A DNA stretch of 45,611 bases, from positions 1 to 45,611 of the forward strand of contig NZ_JACVQL010000111.1 in assembly GCF_019733465.1 (NCBI RefSeq). The letters are read 5' to 3'. Numbering within the stretch: position 1 is the first letter of the stretch; each line of letters opens with the position of its first letter. Both the position numbers and the translations under genes were made by a program. This DNA is from Actinotalea ferrariae (lineage in GTDB: Bacteria; Actinomycetota; Actinomycetes; Actinomycetales; Cellulomonadaceae). This document shows positions 1-7,360 of the stretch, in pieces. Below the pieces are notes generated by a model that was not told the origin of the DNA, made no database searches, and saw nothing but the letters and a program-made list of their open reading frames with translations.

Positions 1-72
1 GAGCGCCGGCGTGCCGCACGCGATGCGCGGCACGAGGCGGCCTACCGCCGCTGGCGCGCCTTCTCGCGCTGA
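1..72 (+). CDS. C-terminal end of a truncated gene (possibly PafC)
   Basis: The reading frame is open from the first base and ends with TGA at 70-72, giving 23 basic residues rich in Arg and Ala that end in RAFSR. The start lies outside the window, so the fragment cannot be identified from its own sequence. In mycobacteria and many other actinobacteria the gene upstream of tatA is pafC, a WYL-domain regulator, so that is the best guess from gene order alone. It could equally be an unrelated gene. Confidence 0.45.
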   Translation, partial: ERRRAARDARHEAAYRRWRAFSR

Positions 73-139
73 GCGGCCCGGGGCGCCACGCCGCGCGGGC
101 GGGCCGCACGTCGTGTCCGGGACCGCTCGTGCCGCGGAC

Positions 140-145
140 TAGCAT
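140..145 (+). promoter_or_regulatory. Putative -10 hexamer for the tatA operon
   Basis: TAGCAT fits TANNNT and lies 29 bases before the tatA GTG. A Shine-Dalgarno-like GGAGGG at 161-166 falls inside the predicted leader, 8 bases before the start. No convincing -35 box was seen. Confidence 0.35.
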
Positions 146-174
146 GAGGCCACTCGACACGGAGGGGCGTCATC

Positions 175-453
175 GTGGGCAACTTGCGAGGCTGGGAGTG
201 GGTCATCCTCCTGGCGATCGTCCTGCTGCTGTTCGGGGCGCGTCGGCTGCCCGACCTCGCCCGCAGCGTCGGACGTTCGATGAAGATCTTCCGGTCCGAG
301 GTCAAGGACATGAAGCAGGACGAGTCGCCGTCGGCGACGGGCGCGACGGGCCCGTCGAGCGCGCCGATGACGCCGCCCCCGCCCGGCGCGCTGCGCACCC
401 CACCGGTGGAGCGCGCCACGACCGACGACGACGGTGAGCGTCCGCGGCCCTGA
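175..453 (+). CDS. tatA: Twin-arginine translocase subunit TatA
   Basis: This 92-residue protein forms the pore-like component of the Tat system, which exports folded proteins across the cytoplasmic membrane. It has the TatA layout: a short N-terminus, one membrane helix (about residues 7-20), the FG hinge, then an amphipathic helix carrying RRLPDLARSVGRSMKIF, and a disordered Pro/Ser/Ala-rich acidic tail. The GTG start is preceded by GGAGGG at 8 bases. It overlaps tatC by 20 bases, so the two are cotranscribed and probably translationally coupled. TatB paralogues look similar, but the small size and the adjacency to tatC and helY match the tatA of the mycobacterial locus. Confidence 0.93.
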   Translation: MGNLRGWEWVILLAIVLLLFGARRLPDLARSVGRSMKIFRSEVKDMKQDESPSATGATGPSSAPMTPPPPGALRTPPVERATTDDDGERPRP

Positions 454-1270
454 GGCGGCGCGCCGGCGGCGCGGCCCGCGTCGCAGCACGGACGGCCGGA
501 TGCCGCTCCGCGAGCACATCCGCGAGCTGCGGACGCGCGCGCTGCTGGCGACCGTCGGCCTGCTCGTCGGCGCCGTCGCCGGCTGGATCTTCTACCTGCC
601 CCTGGTCGAGGTGCTCCAGGAGCCCGTCCTGGCGCTCGCCGAGAGCCGGGACGAGCTGCTCCGGCTGAACTTCGGCGGGGTCGCGACGCCGCTCGACCTC
701 CAGATCAAGGTCTCCCTCTTCGCGGGCGCGATCCTGTCGAGCCCGTGGTGGATGTACCAGCTCTGGGCGTTCATCACGCCGGGGCTCACGCGGCGCGAAC
801 GCTGGACCACGATCGGCTTCCTCGCGGCGGGCGTCCCGCTCTTCCTCGCCGGGGGAGCGGTCGCCTGGTGGCTGCTCCCCAAGGCCGTGGGCCTGCTGAC
901 CGGTCTGACGCCTCCGGGGAGCGCCAACCTCATCGACGCGCAGGGTTACCTCGAGTTCATCATGCGCATGGTCCTCGCGTTCGGCCTCGCCTTCCTCCTC
1001 CCCGTGATCATGGTCGGCCTCAACCTGGCCGGCCTCGTGGCGGCCCGCACCTGGGCGTCCGGCTGGCGCTGGGCCGTCCTCGGCTGCTTCCTGTTCGCGG
1101 CGGTCGCGACACCGACCGCGGACGCGGTCTCGATGTTCACGCTCGCGGTGCCGATGTGCCTGCTCTACGCGGCCGCCGTGGGGCTGTGCGCCCTGCACGA
1201 CCGGCGGGTGGCTCGGCGCACCGGCGCGTTCGACGCCGGGCTCGACGACGCCGGCGGCACCCTCGCGTGA
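434..1270 (+). CDS. tatC: Twin-arginine translocase subunit TatC
   Basis: TatC is the multispanning receptor that recognises twin-arginine signal peptides. The 278-residue product has the family signature MPLREHIRELRTR near the N-terminus, then the hallmark MYQLWAFITPGLTRRER after the first periplasmic loop, and about six hydrophobic segments. The GTG start at 434 lies inside tatA; an in-frame ATG at 500, directly before PLREH, is an alternative that would remove a 22-residue basic extension. Similar basic extensions are usual in actinobacterial TatC, so I keep the longer form. It ends by overlapping the next gene by four bases (GTGA). Confidence 0.95.
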   Translation: MSVRGPEAARRRRGPRRSTDGRMPLREHIRELRTRALLATVGLLVGAVAGWIFYLPLVEVLQEPVLALAESRDELLRLNFGGVATPLDLQIKVSLFAGAILSSPWWMYQLWAFITPGLTRRERWTTIGFLAAGVPLFLAGGAVAWWLLPKAVGLLTGLTPPGSANLIDAQGYLEFIMRMVLAFGLAFLLPVIMVGLNLAGLVAARTWASGWRWAVLGCFLFAAVATPTADAVSMFTLAVPMCLLYAAAVGLCALHDRRVARRTGAFDAGLDDAGGTLA

Positions 1271-2184
1271 GCGGACTGCGCCTCGGCGTCGTCGTCAACC
1301 CGACGGCGGGCAGCGGCCGCGGCTCGGCCGAGGGGCACGCCGTGGTCGCGGCCCTCGCGCGCCGCGGGCACGCCGTGCGCGACCTCACGGGTGCGGACCT
1401 GGCGTCGGCGACGCAGCACGCGCGCCAGGCCGTCGTCGACGGGCTCGACGCGCTCGTCGTCGTCGGCGGTGACGGCATGGTCAACCTCGGCGCGAACGTG
1501 GTCGCCGAGACCGACCTGCCGCTCGGCATCGTGGCCGCGGGCAGCGGCAACGACATCGCGCGCACGCTCGGCCTCCCGCGGCACGACGTCGACGCCGCGG
1601 TCGCGCGCATCGAGGCGGGCCTCGAGCGCGGCCCCCGGCGGATGGACGCGGCCGTCGCGGGTCCTCCCGGCTACGGCGTGCGGCAGTGGTACCTGGCCGT
1701 GCTGTCCGCCGGGTTCGACGCGGCCGTCAACGCGCGTGCCAACACGCTGCGGTGGCCCCGCGGCCCGCTGCGCTACGTCCGCGCGCTCGGGGACGAGCTG
1801 CGCACGTTCCGGCCGTACGGGTACCGCCTGACGCTCGACGAGGAGACGTGGGAGTCGACCGGCACGCTCGTCGCCGTCGCCAACGGCCCGTCGTTCGGCG
1901 GCGGCATGCGCATCGCCCCCGACGCGGACCCGCACGACGGCCTGCTCGACGTCGTCGTCGCCGGACCGCTGACGCGCGCCGGGCTCCTCGCCGTCTTCCC
2001 GAAGGTCTACTCGGGCGGGCACGTCACGCATCCCGCGGTGCAGGTGCTCCGCACGTCCCGCGTCCTCATCGAACCCAGCGGGCTCGGGCCGCACCCGCCC
2101 GTCGCGTTCGTCGACGGCGAGCGGCTCGGCCCCGCGCCGCTGCTCGTCGAGTCGCGACCCGGAGCCGTGCGCGTCCTCGCCTGA
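1267..2184 (+). CDS. Diacylglycerol kinase family lipid kinase
   Basis: This 305-residue protein belongs to the DagK/YegS/LCB5 lipid kinase family, which phosphorylates diacylglycerol or related lipids with ATP. It carries NPTAGSGRG at residues 11-19 in the nucleotide-binding part, the GGDG motif at 67-70, GSGND at 92-96, and the C-terminal GGGMRIAPDADPHDGLLD segment followed by VDGE, all typical of the fold. The GTG start overlaps the tatC stop in a GTGA arrangement, so it is the third gene of a coupled tatA-tatC-kinase operon. The true lipid substrate cannot be read from the sequence. Its presence in a tat operon is not something the Tat pathway requires. Confidence 0.88.
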   Translation: MSGLRLGVVVNPTAGSGRGSAEGHAVVAALARRGHAVRDLTGADLASATQHARQAVVDGLDALVVVGGDGMVNLGANVVAETDLPLGIVAAGSGNDIARTLGLPRHDVDAAVARIEAGLERGPRRMDAAVAGPPGYGVRQWYLAVLSAGFDAAVNARANTLRWPRGPLRYVRALGDELRTFRPYGYRLTLDEETWESTGTLVAVANGPSFGGGMRIAPDADPHDGLLDVVVAGPLTRAGLLAVFPKVYSGGHVTHPAVQVLRTSRVLIEPSGLGPHPPVAFVDGERLGPAPLLVESRPGAVRVLA

Positions 2185-2223
2185 CCCGGGCTGTGTCGGC
2201 GGGTGAGGCCGCAGGTCCGTGCC

Positions 2224-2229
2224 TAGGGT
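2224..2229 (+). promoter_or_regulatory. Leaderless -10 hexamer for helY
   Basis: TAGGGT ends 6 bases before the helY ATG at 2236, which places the expected transcription start on or next to the start codon. This predicts a leaderless mRNA that separates helY from the tat operon. No clear -35 box is visible. Confidence 0.55.
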
Positions 2230-2235
2230 GGAGCC

Positions 2236-5127
2236 ATGTCCTCCCCGGCCGAGCGGTACGCGGCGTCCCGCCGCCGGGCCGCCTTCGCACGCAGCGAGCT
2301 CGCGACCTTCACCGAGGGCTACCCCTTCGGGCTCGACCCGTTCCAGGTCGAGGCGTGCACCGCGCTCGAGGGTGGGCGCGGCGTGCTCGTCGCCGCACCG
2401 ACGGGCGCAGGCAAGACCGTGGTCGGCGAGTTCGCGGTCCACCTCGCGCTCAGCCAGGGCCGCAAGGCGTTCTACACGACGCCGATCAAGGCGCTGAGCA
2501 ACCAGAAGTACGGCGACCTGGCCCGCCGCCACGGCGCCGAGAACGTCGGCCTCCTGACAGGGGACACGACCGTCAACGGCGACGCGCCCGTCGTGGTCAT
2601 GACGACCGAGGTGCTGCGCAACATGCTCTACGCGGGCTCGCGCGCCCTCGACGGGCTGGGCTACGTCGTGATGGACGAGGTGCACTACCTGGCGGACCGG
2701 TTCCGTGGACCGGTCTGGGAGGAGGTGATCATCCACCTGCCCGACGACGTGCAGCTGGTGTCCCTCTCCGCGACCGTCTCCAACGCCGAGGAGTTCGGGG
2801 ACTGGCTGACCATGGTGCGCGGGGACACCGCGGTCGTGGTGAGCGAGACGCGTCCGGTGCCGCTGTGGCAGCACGTGCTGGCGTCCGACGCGCTGTTCGA
2901 CCTCTACGCGGGTCACGTCGACCCCACGGCGCCGGGCGTCGACCCGCCGATCAACCCCGACCTCGCGGTCGCGCTGCGGCGGGGCGACCGCGCGGAGGGC
3001 TGGCGCGGACCGGGGGACCGGGGCTACCGCGGTGGGGGCCGGGCCCGCGCGCAGACCCGCGGGGCGGCCCGGCTCGGTGCGCACCGGCCGCCGCCGCGCT
3101 TCGCCGTGGTCGACCTGCTCGACTCGGGCGGTCTGCTGCCTGCGATCTTCTTCATCTTCTCGCGCGCCGGCTGCGACGCGGCGGTCCAGCAGTGCCTGCG
3201 GGCGGGTCTGCGGCTCACGACCGCCGAGCAGGAGGCGCAGATCCGGGCTGTCGTCGAGGAGCGGTGCTCGGCGATCCCGCCGCAGGACCTGGCCGTGCTC
3301 GGCTACTGGGAGTGGAGCCAGGCGCTCGAGCGGGGCATCGCCGCTCATCACGCCGGCCTGCTGCCGCTGTTCAAGGAGACGGTCGAGGAGCTCTTCTCGC
3401 GCGGCCTCGTCAAGGTCGTGTTCGCGACCGAGACGCTCGCGCTCGGGATCAACATGCCCGCGCGCTCGGTGGTGCTCGAGAAGCTGACCAAGTGGGACGG
3501 CTCGGCCCACGTCGACATCACGCCGGGGGAGTACACCCAGCTCACCGGTCGAGCCGGCCGGCGCGGCATCGACGTCGAGGGTCACGCCGTGGTGGTCGAC
3601 CACGGCGGGCTCGACCCGGTCGCGCTGGCGGGCCTGGCCTCGCGTCGCACGTACCCGCTGCGCTCGAGCTTCCGGCCGACGTACAACATGGCCGTCAACC
3701 TCGTCGCGCAGGTGGGCCGCGACCGCGCGCGCGAGGTTCTCGAGACGAGCTTCGCCCAGTTCCAGGCCGACCGGGCCGTCGTCGGGCTCGCGCGGCAGGC
3801 GCAGGCCCACGCCGAGGCGCTCGAGGGCTACGCGGCCGCGATGCGCTGCCACCTCGGCGACTTCGCGGAGTACGCGGACCTGCGACGCAAGGTGACCGAC
3901 CGCGAGCAGGACCTCTCGCGCGAGGCGGCGCGCTCCCGGCGCTCGGAGGCGCTGGCGAGCCTGCGGGACCTGCGCATCGGCGACGTCGTGGAGATCCCCG
4001 TCGGGCGGCGCGCCGGCTACGCCGTCGTGCTCGACCCGGGCCGCGACGTCGGCCTCGACGGGCCGCGGCCGACCGTCCTCACGGGGGAGCGGCAGGTCCG
4101 CACCCTGTCGGCGGGCGAGCTGTCGGGCGGCATCCGGACGATCACGCGCGTGCGGATCCCGAAGTCGTTCGCACCGCGCAACCCGGGCTCGCGGCGCGAC
4201 CTCGTCTCCGCCATGAACAGCGCCCTGGCCGAGCCGGACCGGTCGGGGCGGGGCTCCGACGGTGCTGGACGCGGCGCCACGCGGCACGACCGGCAGGCGG
4301 GCCGCTCGGGGCGGTCGGCCGCTGCCGACGACACGACGCTCGCCGAGCTGCGCCGGCGCATGCGCAACCACCCGTGCCACGGGTGCTCCGAGCGTGAGGA
4401 CCATGCGCGCTGGGCCGAGCGCTACCACCGGCTGCGCAAGGAGCACGACGCCCTCGTGCGCCGCATCGACGGGCGCACGAGCTCGATCGCGCGCGTGTTC
4501 GACCGCATCTGCGACGTGCTGACGGAGACCGGCTACCTCGAGCTCGTGACGGACGAGGACCGCACCGACGCCGAGGCCGAGGCCGGCCCGGTGCGCGGGC
4601 CGGCGCGCACGCGCGTCACGGCGTCGGGTCAGTGGCTCAGGCGCCTGTACGCCGAGAGCGACCTGCTCGTGGCCGAGTGCCTCCGGACGGGGATCTGGGA
4701 CGGCCTGGACGCGCCGGGCCTCGCCGCCGCGGTGTCGACGGTGGTGTTCGAGGCGCGCCGCGAGGAGCGCGAGGCCGCGCCGCCCGTGCCAGGAGGGCCG
4801 CAGGGCCGCCTCGCACGTGCGCTCGACGAGACCGTGCGCGCGTGGTCGCGGCTCGAGGACCTCGAGCTCGCGCACGGCCTCAGTGCGACCCGCCCGCTGG
4901 ACCTCGGTCTGGTGGAGCCGATCCACCGGTGGACGAGCGGGCGCGGGCTCGCGTCCGTGCTGCAGGGGACGGACCTCGCCGCGGGCGACTTCGTCCGCTG
5001 GTGCAAGCAGGTGATCGACCTGCTGGACCAGATCGGGCAGGCGGCACCGACGCCGGCCACGCGCGCGGCGGCGCGACGCGCGGTGGACCAGGTGCGACGG
5101 GGCGTGGTGGCCTACAGCTCCGTCTGA
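2236..5127 (+). CDS. helY: HelY-type DExH RNA helicase (Ski2/Mtr4-like)
   Basis: A 963-residue ATP-dependent helicase of the Ski2-like superfamily 2, orthologous by sequence and position to mycobacterial HelY (the gene following tatC). Visible motifs are Walker A APTGAGKT (54-61), the DEVH box (147-150), motif III SAT (178-180) and motif VI QLTGRAGRRG in the second RecA domain, followed by a long C-terminal DSHCT-type region with CHGC and SER spacing. A Gly/Arg-rich stretch interrupts the region before the second RecA domain. The likely role is unwinding structured RNA during turnover; the exact substrate is unknown. The ATG start fits the leaderless -10 just upstream. Confidence 0.92.
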   Translation: MSSPAERYAASRRRAAFARSELATFTEGYPFGLDPFQVEACTALEGGRGVLVAAPTGAGKTVVGEFAVHLALSQGRKAFYTTPIKALSNQKYGDLARRHGAENVGLLTGDTTVNGDAPVVVMTTEVLRNMLYAGSRALDGLGYVVMDEVHYLADRFRGPVWEEVIIHLPDDVQLVSLSATVSNAEEFGDWLTMVRGDTAVVVSETRPVPLWQHVLASDALFDLYAGHVDPTAPGVDPPINPDLAVALRRGDRAEGWRGPGDRGYRGGGRARAQTRGAARLGAHRPPPRFAVVDLLDSGGLLPAIFFIFSRAGCDAAVQQCLRAGLRLTTAEQEAQIRAVVEERCSAIPPQDLAVLGYWEWSQALERGIAAHHAGLLPLFKETVEELFSRGLVKVVFATETLALGINMPARSVVLEKLTKWDGSAHVDITPGEYTQLTGRAGRRGIDVEGHAVVVDHGGLDPVALAGLASRRTYPLRSSFRPTYNMAVNLVAQVGRDRAREVLETSFAQFQADRAVVGLARQAQAHAEALEGYAAAMRCHLGDFAEYADLRRKVTDREQDLSREAARSRRSEALASLRDLRIGDVVEIPVGRRAGYAVVLDPGRDVGLDGPRPTVLTGERQVRTLSAGELSGGIRTITRVRIPKSFAPRNPGSRRDLVSAMNSALAEPDRSGRGSDGAGRGATRHDRQAGRSGRSAAADDTTLAELRRRMRNHPCHGCSEREDHARWAERYHRLRKEHDALVRRIDGRTSSIARVFDRICDVLTETGYLELVTDEDRTDAEAEAGPVRGPARTRVTASGQWLRRLYAESDLLVAECLRTGIWDGLDAPGLAAAVSTVVFEARREEREAAPPVPGGPQGRLARALDETVRAWSRLEDLELAHGLSATRPLDLGLVEPIHRWTSGRGLASVLQGTDLAAGDFVRWCKQVIDLLDQIGQAAPTPATRAAARRAVDQVRRGVVAYSSV

Positions 5128-5218
5128 GCGGCGCCCTGTGCTGCGCGCGTGCCCCGTCGCGGTCGCGGGTGGTCGGTCGTGCGTCCGCGCCGGGTCCGGG
5201 GCTGTCCGACGCCTGCGA

Positions 5219-5224
5219 TACGTT
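5219..5224 (+). promoter_or_regulatory. Leaderless -10 hexamer for the amidohydrolase
   Basis: TACGTT ends 6 bases before the GTG at 5231, and it is the main reason for choosing that start over upstream in-frame GTG codons. Confidence 0.55.
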
Positions 5225-5230
5225 CGGCCC

Positions 5231-6883
5231 GTGGCCAGCACCCTCTACCGCAACGGCGTCGTCCACTCGTCCTCCGACCCGTTCGCCGAGGCCCTGGTCG
5301 TCGCCGACGGCCAGGTCGCGTGGCTCGGCAGCGAGGGCACCGTGCACACGGTCCTCGACGGCGTCGACGAGGTCGTCGACCTCGACGGTGCGCTCGTGAC
5401 GCCCGCGTTCGTCGACGCGCACGCTCACGTGCTCCAGACGGGCGTCGCCCTCGACGCGGTCGACCTCTCCTCCGCGGCGGGCGTCACGAGCCTCGCCACC
5501 GCGCTCGACGCCGTCGCGCAGGCGGCCACCAGGGCACGCGGGCTCGGCGCCACCGCCCCGCTCGTGGGCCACGGCTGGGACGAGAGCGCGTGGCCGGAGC
5601 AGCGACCGCCCACGCGCGAGGAGCTGGACCGCGCGACCGGGGGAGCGCCCGTCCACCTGCAGCGCACCGACGTGCACTCGGCCGTCGTGTCGTCGTCGTT
5701 CGCGCGCGTCGCGGGCTGCGAGGACCTGCCGGGCTGGCGCGACGACGGGCTGCTCACCGGTGCGGCCCACCACCGGGCGCTCGAGGTCGTCGCCGCCGTC
5801 GCACGCGAGCACCGCGACCGGCACGAGGCCGCGGCGCTGCGCGCCGCCGCCGCCGCCGGCATCGCCTCGCTGCACGAGCAGAGCACCGCCGAGCTCGACG
5901 ACCTCGCCGGGCTCGCGGCGCTGCTGGACCGGACGCGCGACGCGGCGAGCGGCCTGCCCCTCGTGGTCGGCTACCGGGCGGAGCTGTGCACCACGGAGGA
6001 CGAGGCCAGGGAGCTCCTCGCGGCCGTCCCGGGACTCACCGGGATCGGTGGGGACCTGTGCGTCGACGGCTCCCTCGGGTCGCGGACGGCCGCCCTGCGG
6101 GCGCCCTACGCCGACCTGTCGGCCGGCGCCGCGGACGCCCGCGGGACGCTGCGCCTCACGGCCGAGGACGTCGCGGCCCACGTCGTGGCGGTCACGCGCG
6201 CGAGGAGCCAGGCGGCGTTCCACGTCATCGGCGACCGCGCGATGGACGAGGTCGTCGCCGGGCTCCGCGCGGCCGCCGACCAGGAGGGTGTCGCCGCGGT
6301 GGGCGCCGGCCGGCACCGGCTGGAGCACGCCGAGATGGTCGACGCCCCCGCGCTCGCCGCCATGGTCCTGCTCGGGCTGGTGGCGAGCGTGCAGCCCGCG
6401 TTCGACGCCCGGTGGGGCGGGGCGGACGGGATGTACGCGCGCCGGCTGGGCGCCGGCCGCGCGGAGGCGATGAACCCGCTCGCGGACCTCGCCGCCGCCG
6501 GCGTGCCGCTCGCGTTCGGCTCCGACGCGCCCGTCACACCGTTCGACCCGTGGGGTGCCGTGCTCGCAGCGATCTCCCACCACGACCCGGGCCAGCGCAT
6601 CTCGGCGCGTGCGGCCTTCCGCGCCCACACGCGGGGTGGCTGGCGGGCGGCGGGGCTGGACCACACGGGTGCGGGGGAGATCCGGCTCGGGGCACCGGCG
6701 TCGCTCGCGGTGTGGCGCGCCGCGAGCCTCGCGGTGCAGGCGCCCGACGGCAGGCTCGCGGCCTGGAGCACCGACCCACGGGCCGGGACGCCGCTCCTGC
6801 CCGAGCTCGGCGAGGGCATCGCACGGCCGGTCTGCCTGCGCACGCTGCGCGACGGCGTCGTGCTCCACGACGTGCTGGGCTGA
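5231..6883 (+). CDS. Amidohydrolase family 3 (YtcJ-like) metal-dependent hydrolase
   Basis: A 550-residue metal-dependent hydrolase of the YtcJ branch of the amidohydrolase superfamily. It begins with the usual small beta-sandwich (residues 1-58), then DAHAH with metal ligands His64 and His66, a CVDGSLGSRTA segment typical of YtcJ, FHVIGDRAMD, RLEHAEMV and the GSDAPVTPFDPWGAV motif carrying the catalytic/metal Asp. These match the family pattern throughout, so it should be active. Members hydrolyse amides such as N-substituted formamides or exoenzyme esters; the substrate here is not predictable. The GTG start at 5231 is chosen because the -10 hexamer TACGTT lies 6 bases before it. It appears monocistronic. 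Confidence 0.88.
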   Translation: MASTLYRNGVVHSSSDPFAEALVVADGQVAWLGSEGTVHTVLDGVDEVVDLDGALVTPAFVDAHAHVLQTGVALDAVDLSSAAGVTSLATALDAVAQAATRARGLGATAPLVGHGWDESAWPEQRPPTREELDRATGGAPVHLQRTDVHSAVVSSSFARVAGCEDLPGWRDDGLLTGAAHHRALEVVAAVAREHRDRHEAAALRAAAAAGIASLHEQSTAELDDLAGLAALLDRTRDAASGLPLVVGYRAELCTTEDEARELLAAVPGLTGIGGDLCVDGSLGSRTAALRAPYADLSAGAADARGTLRLTAEDVAAHVVAVTRARSQAAFHVIGDRAMDEVVAGLRAAADQEGVAAVGAGRHRLEHAEMVDAPALAAMVLLGLVASVQPAFDARWGGADGMYARRLGAGRAEAMNPLADLAAAGVPLAFGSDAPVTPFDPWGAVLAAISHHDPGQRISARAAFRAHTRGGWRAAGLDHTGAGEIRLGAPASLAVWRAASLAVQAPDGRLAAWSTDPRAGTPLLPELGEGIARPVCLRTLRDGVVLHDVLG

Positions 6884-6917
6884 GGCCTGTGAGTCGCGCC
6901 ACGGCAGTGTCCCGGGC

Positions 6918-6951
6918 CGGTCGGGGCCGGGCGGCCTCGGCCCGGCGACCG
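6918..6951 (+). terminator. Putative terminator hairpin after the amidohydrolase
   Basis: An outer 5-bp stem (CGGTC/GACCG) encloses an inner 6-bp stem (CCGGGC/GCCCGG) with a 7-base loop, 34 bases after the stop codon. There is no U-tract, which is common in high-GC actinobacteria. Confidence 0.45.
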
Positions 6952-7054
6952 ACGACGCGACACGCGGGCGACACGCCGCAGATCGCGGGATCACCCGTTC
7001 GGATCCGGGTCCCGGTGACCTGCGGAGATGGCCCTGACCTGCGCCGACACACGC

Positions 7055-7082
7055 TTGACTCGACCGGCTGACCGAGTAGGTT
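7055..7082 (+). promoter_or_regulatory. Promoter TTGACT-N16-TAGGTT
   Basis: A -35 box TTGACT (7055-7060) and a -10 box TAGGTT (7077-7082) are separated by 16 bases. This is one of the few consensus-like sigma-A promoters in the window. The predicted start near 7089 lies 270 bases ahead of lnt, and it points into the hairpin region. Confidence 0.6.
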
Positions 7083-7162
7083 TCGGGTGTTCCTCCCCGC
7101 GGTCGTCGCGGTCCGAGCCGCCCTCGAGGTGGCACGGGTCGCCCCCGGCGAGGGCACCGGCT

Positions 7163-7279
7163 TGGCCCGCATGTTCAGTAGACAACGGACGACGACGCGC
7201 CCCCCAGGTCGCCGTCGTCCGGTCCGAAGGACATGCGGGCCAGTCGGTCGGTGCCCCGCAGCGTGCGTCCCCCACGCGC
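7163..7279 (+). ncRNA. Candidate structured RNA with two C-rich hairpin loops
   Basis: The outer stem pairs 7163-7174 with 7231-7242 (12 bp, perfect: TGGCCCGCATGT with ACATGCGGGCCA). An inner stem pairs 7186-7194 with 7213-7221 (9 bp, perfect: CGGACGACG with CGTCGTCCG). The apical loop contains CCCCCC at 7200-7205. A second hairpin pairs 7263-7268 with 7274-7279 around a CCCCC loop. Two hairpins with C-run loops recall the actinobacterial 6C RNA, but I cannot confirm membership. The upstream promoter supports transcription of this strand. The 5' end would be near 7089; the 3' end is uncertain. Confidence 0.5.
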
Positions 7280-7348
7280 CCCGCCTCCGTCATCACGACG
7301 GCAGGCGCGCGCCCGGGCCGGGAGGCCGGTGCACCCCACGCGCGCGAC

Positions 7349-7354
7349 TACCCT
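7349..7354 (+). promoter_or_regulatory. Leaderless -10 hexamer for lnt
   Basis: TACCCT ends 6 bases before the lnt GTG at 7361 and supports that start over in-frame starts further upstream. Confidence 0.55.
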
Positions 7355-7360
7355 GGGACC

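Larger units (their letters stand above)
6952..7348 (+). other. Gene-free stretch with a promoter and C-loop hairpins
   Basis: No reading frame here has a credible start, coding bias or family match. The stretch contains a good promoter at 7055-7082, a long two-part hairpin at 7163-7242 with six C residues in the loop, and a second hairpin at 7263-7279 with a five-C loop. It ends at the leaderless -10 of lnt (7349-7354), so the RNA is unlikely to be just an lnt leader. Confidence 0.55.

Noticed and set aside
1165-5241. A 1358-codon open frame on the minus strand under the lipid kinase and helY
   Set aside because: It lies opposite well-supported genes and its translation is Arg/Ala/Pro-rich with no domain. 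Such shadows are expected in DNA this GC-rich.
6988-7014. tRNA-like T-arm around GTTCGGATCC
   Set aside because: The stem-loop has an eight-base loop, and no D-arm, anticodon arm or acceptor stem is found at the right distances. It is not a tRNA.
4880-7135. A 751-codon frame on the minus strand under helY and the amidohydrolase
   Set aside because: Antisense shadow with no recognisable domain; both plus-strand genes have clear catalytic motifs.
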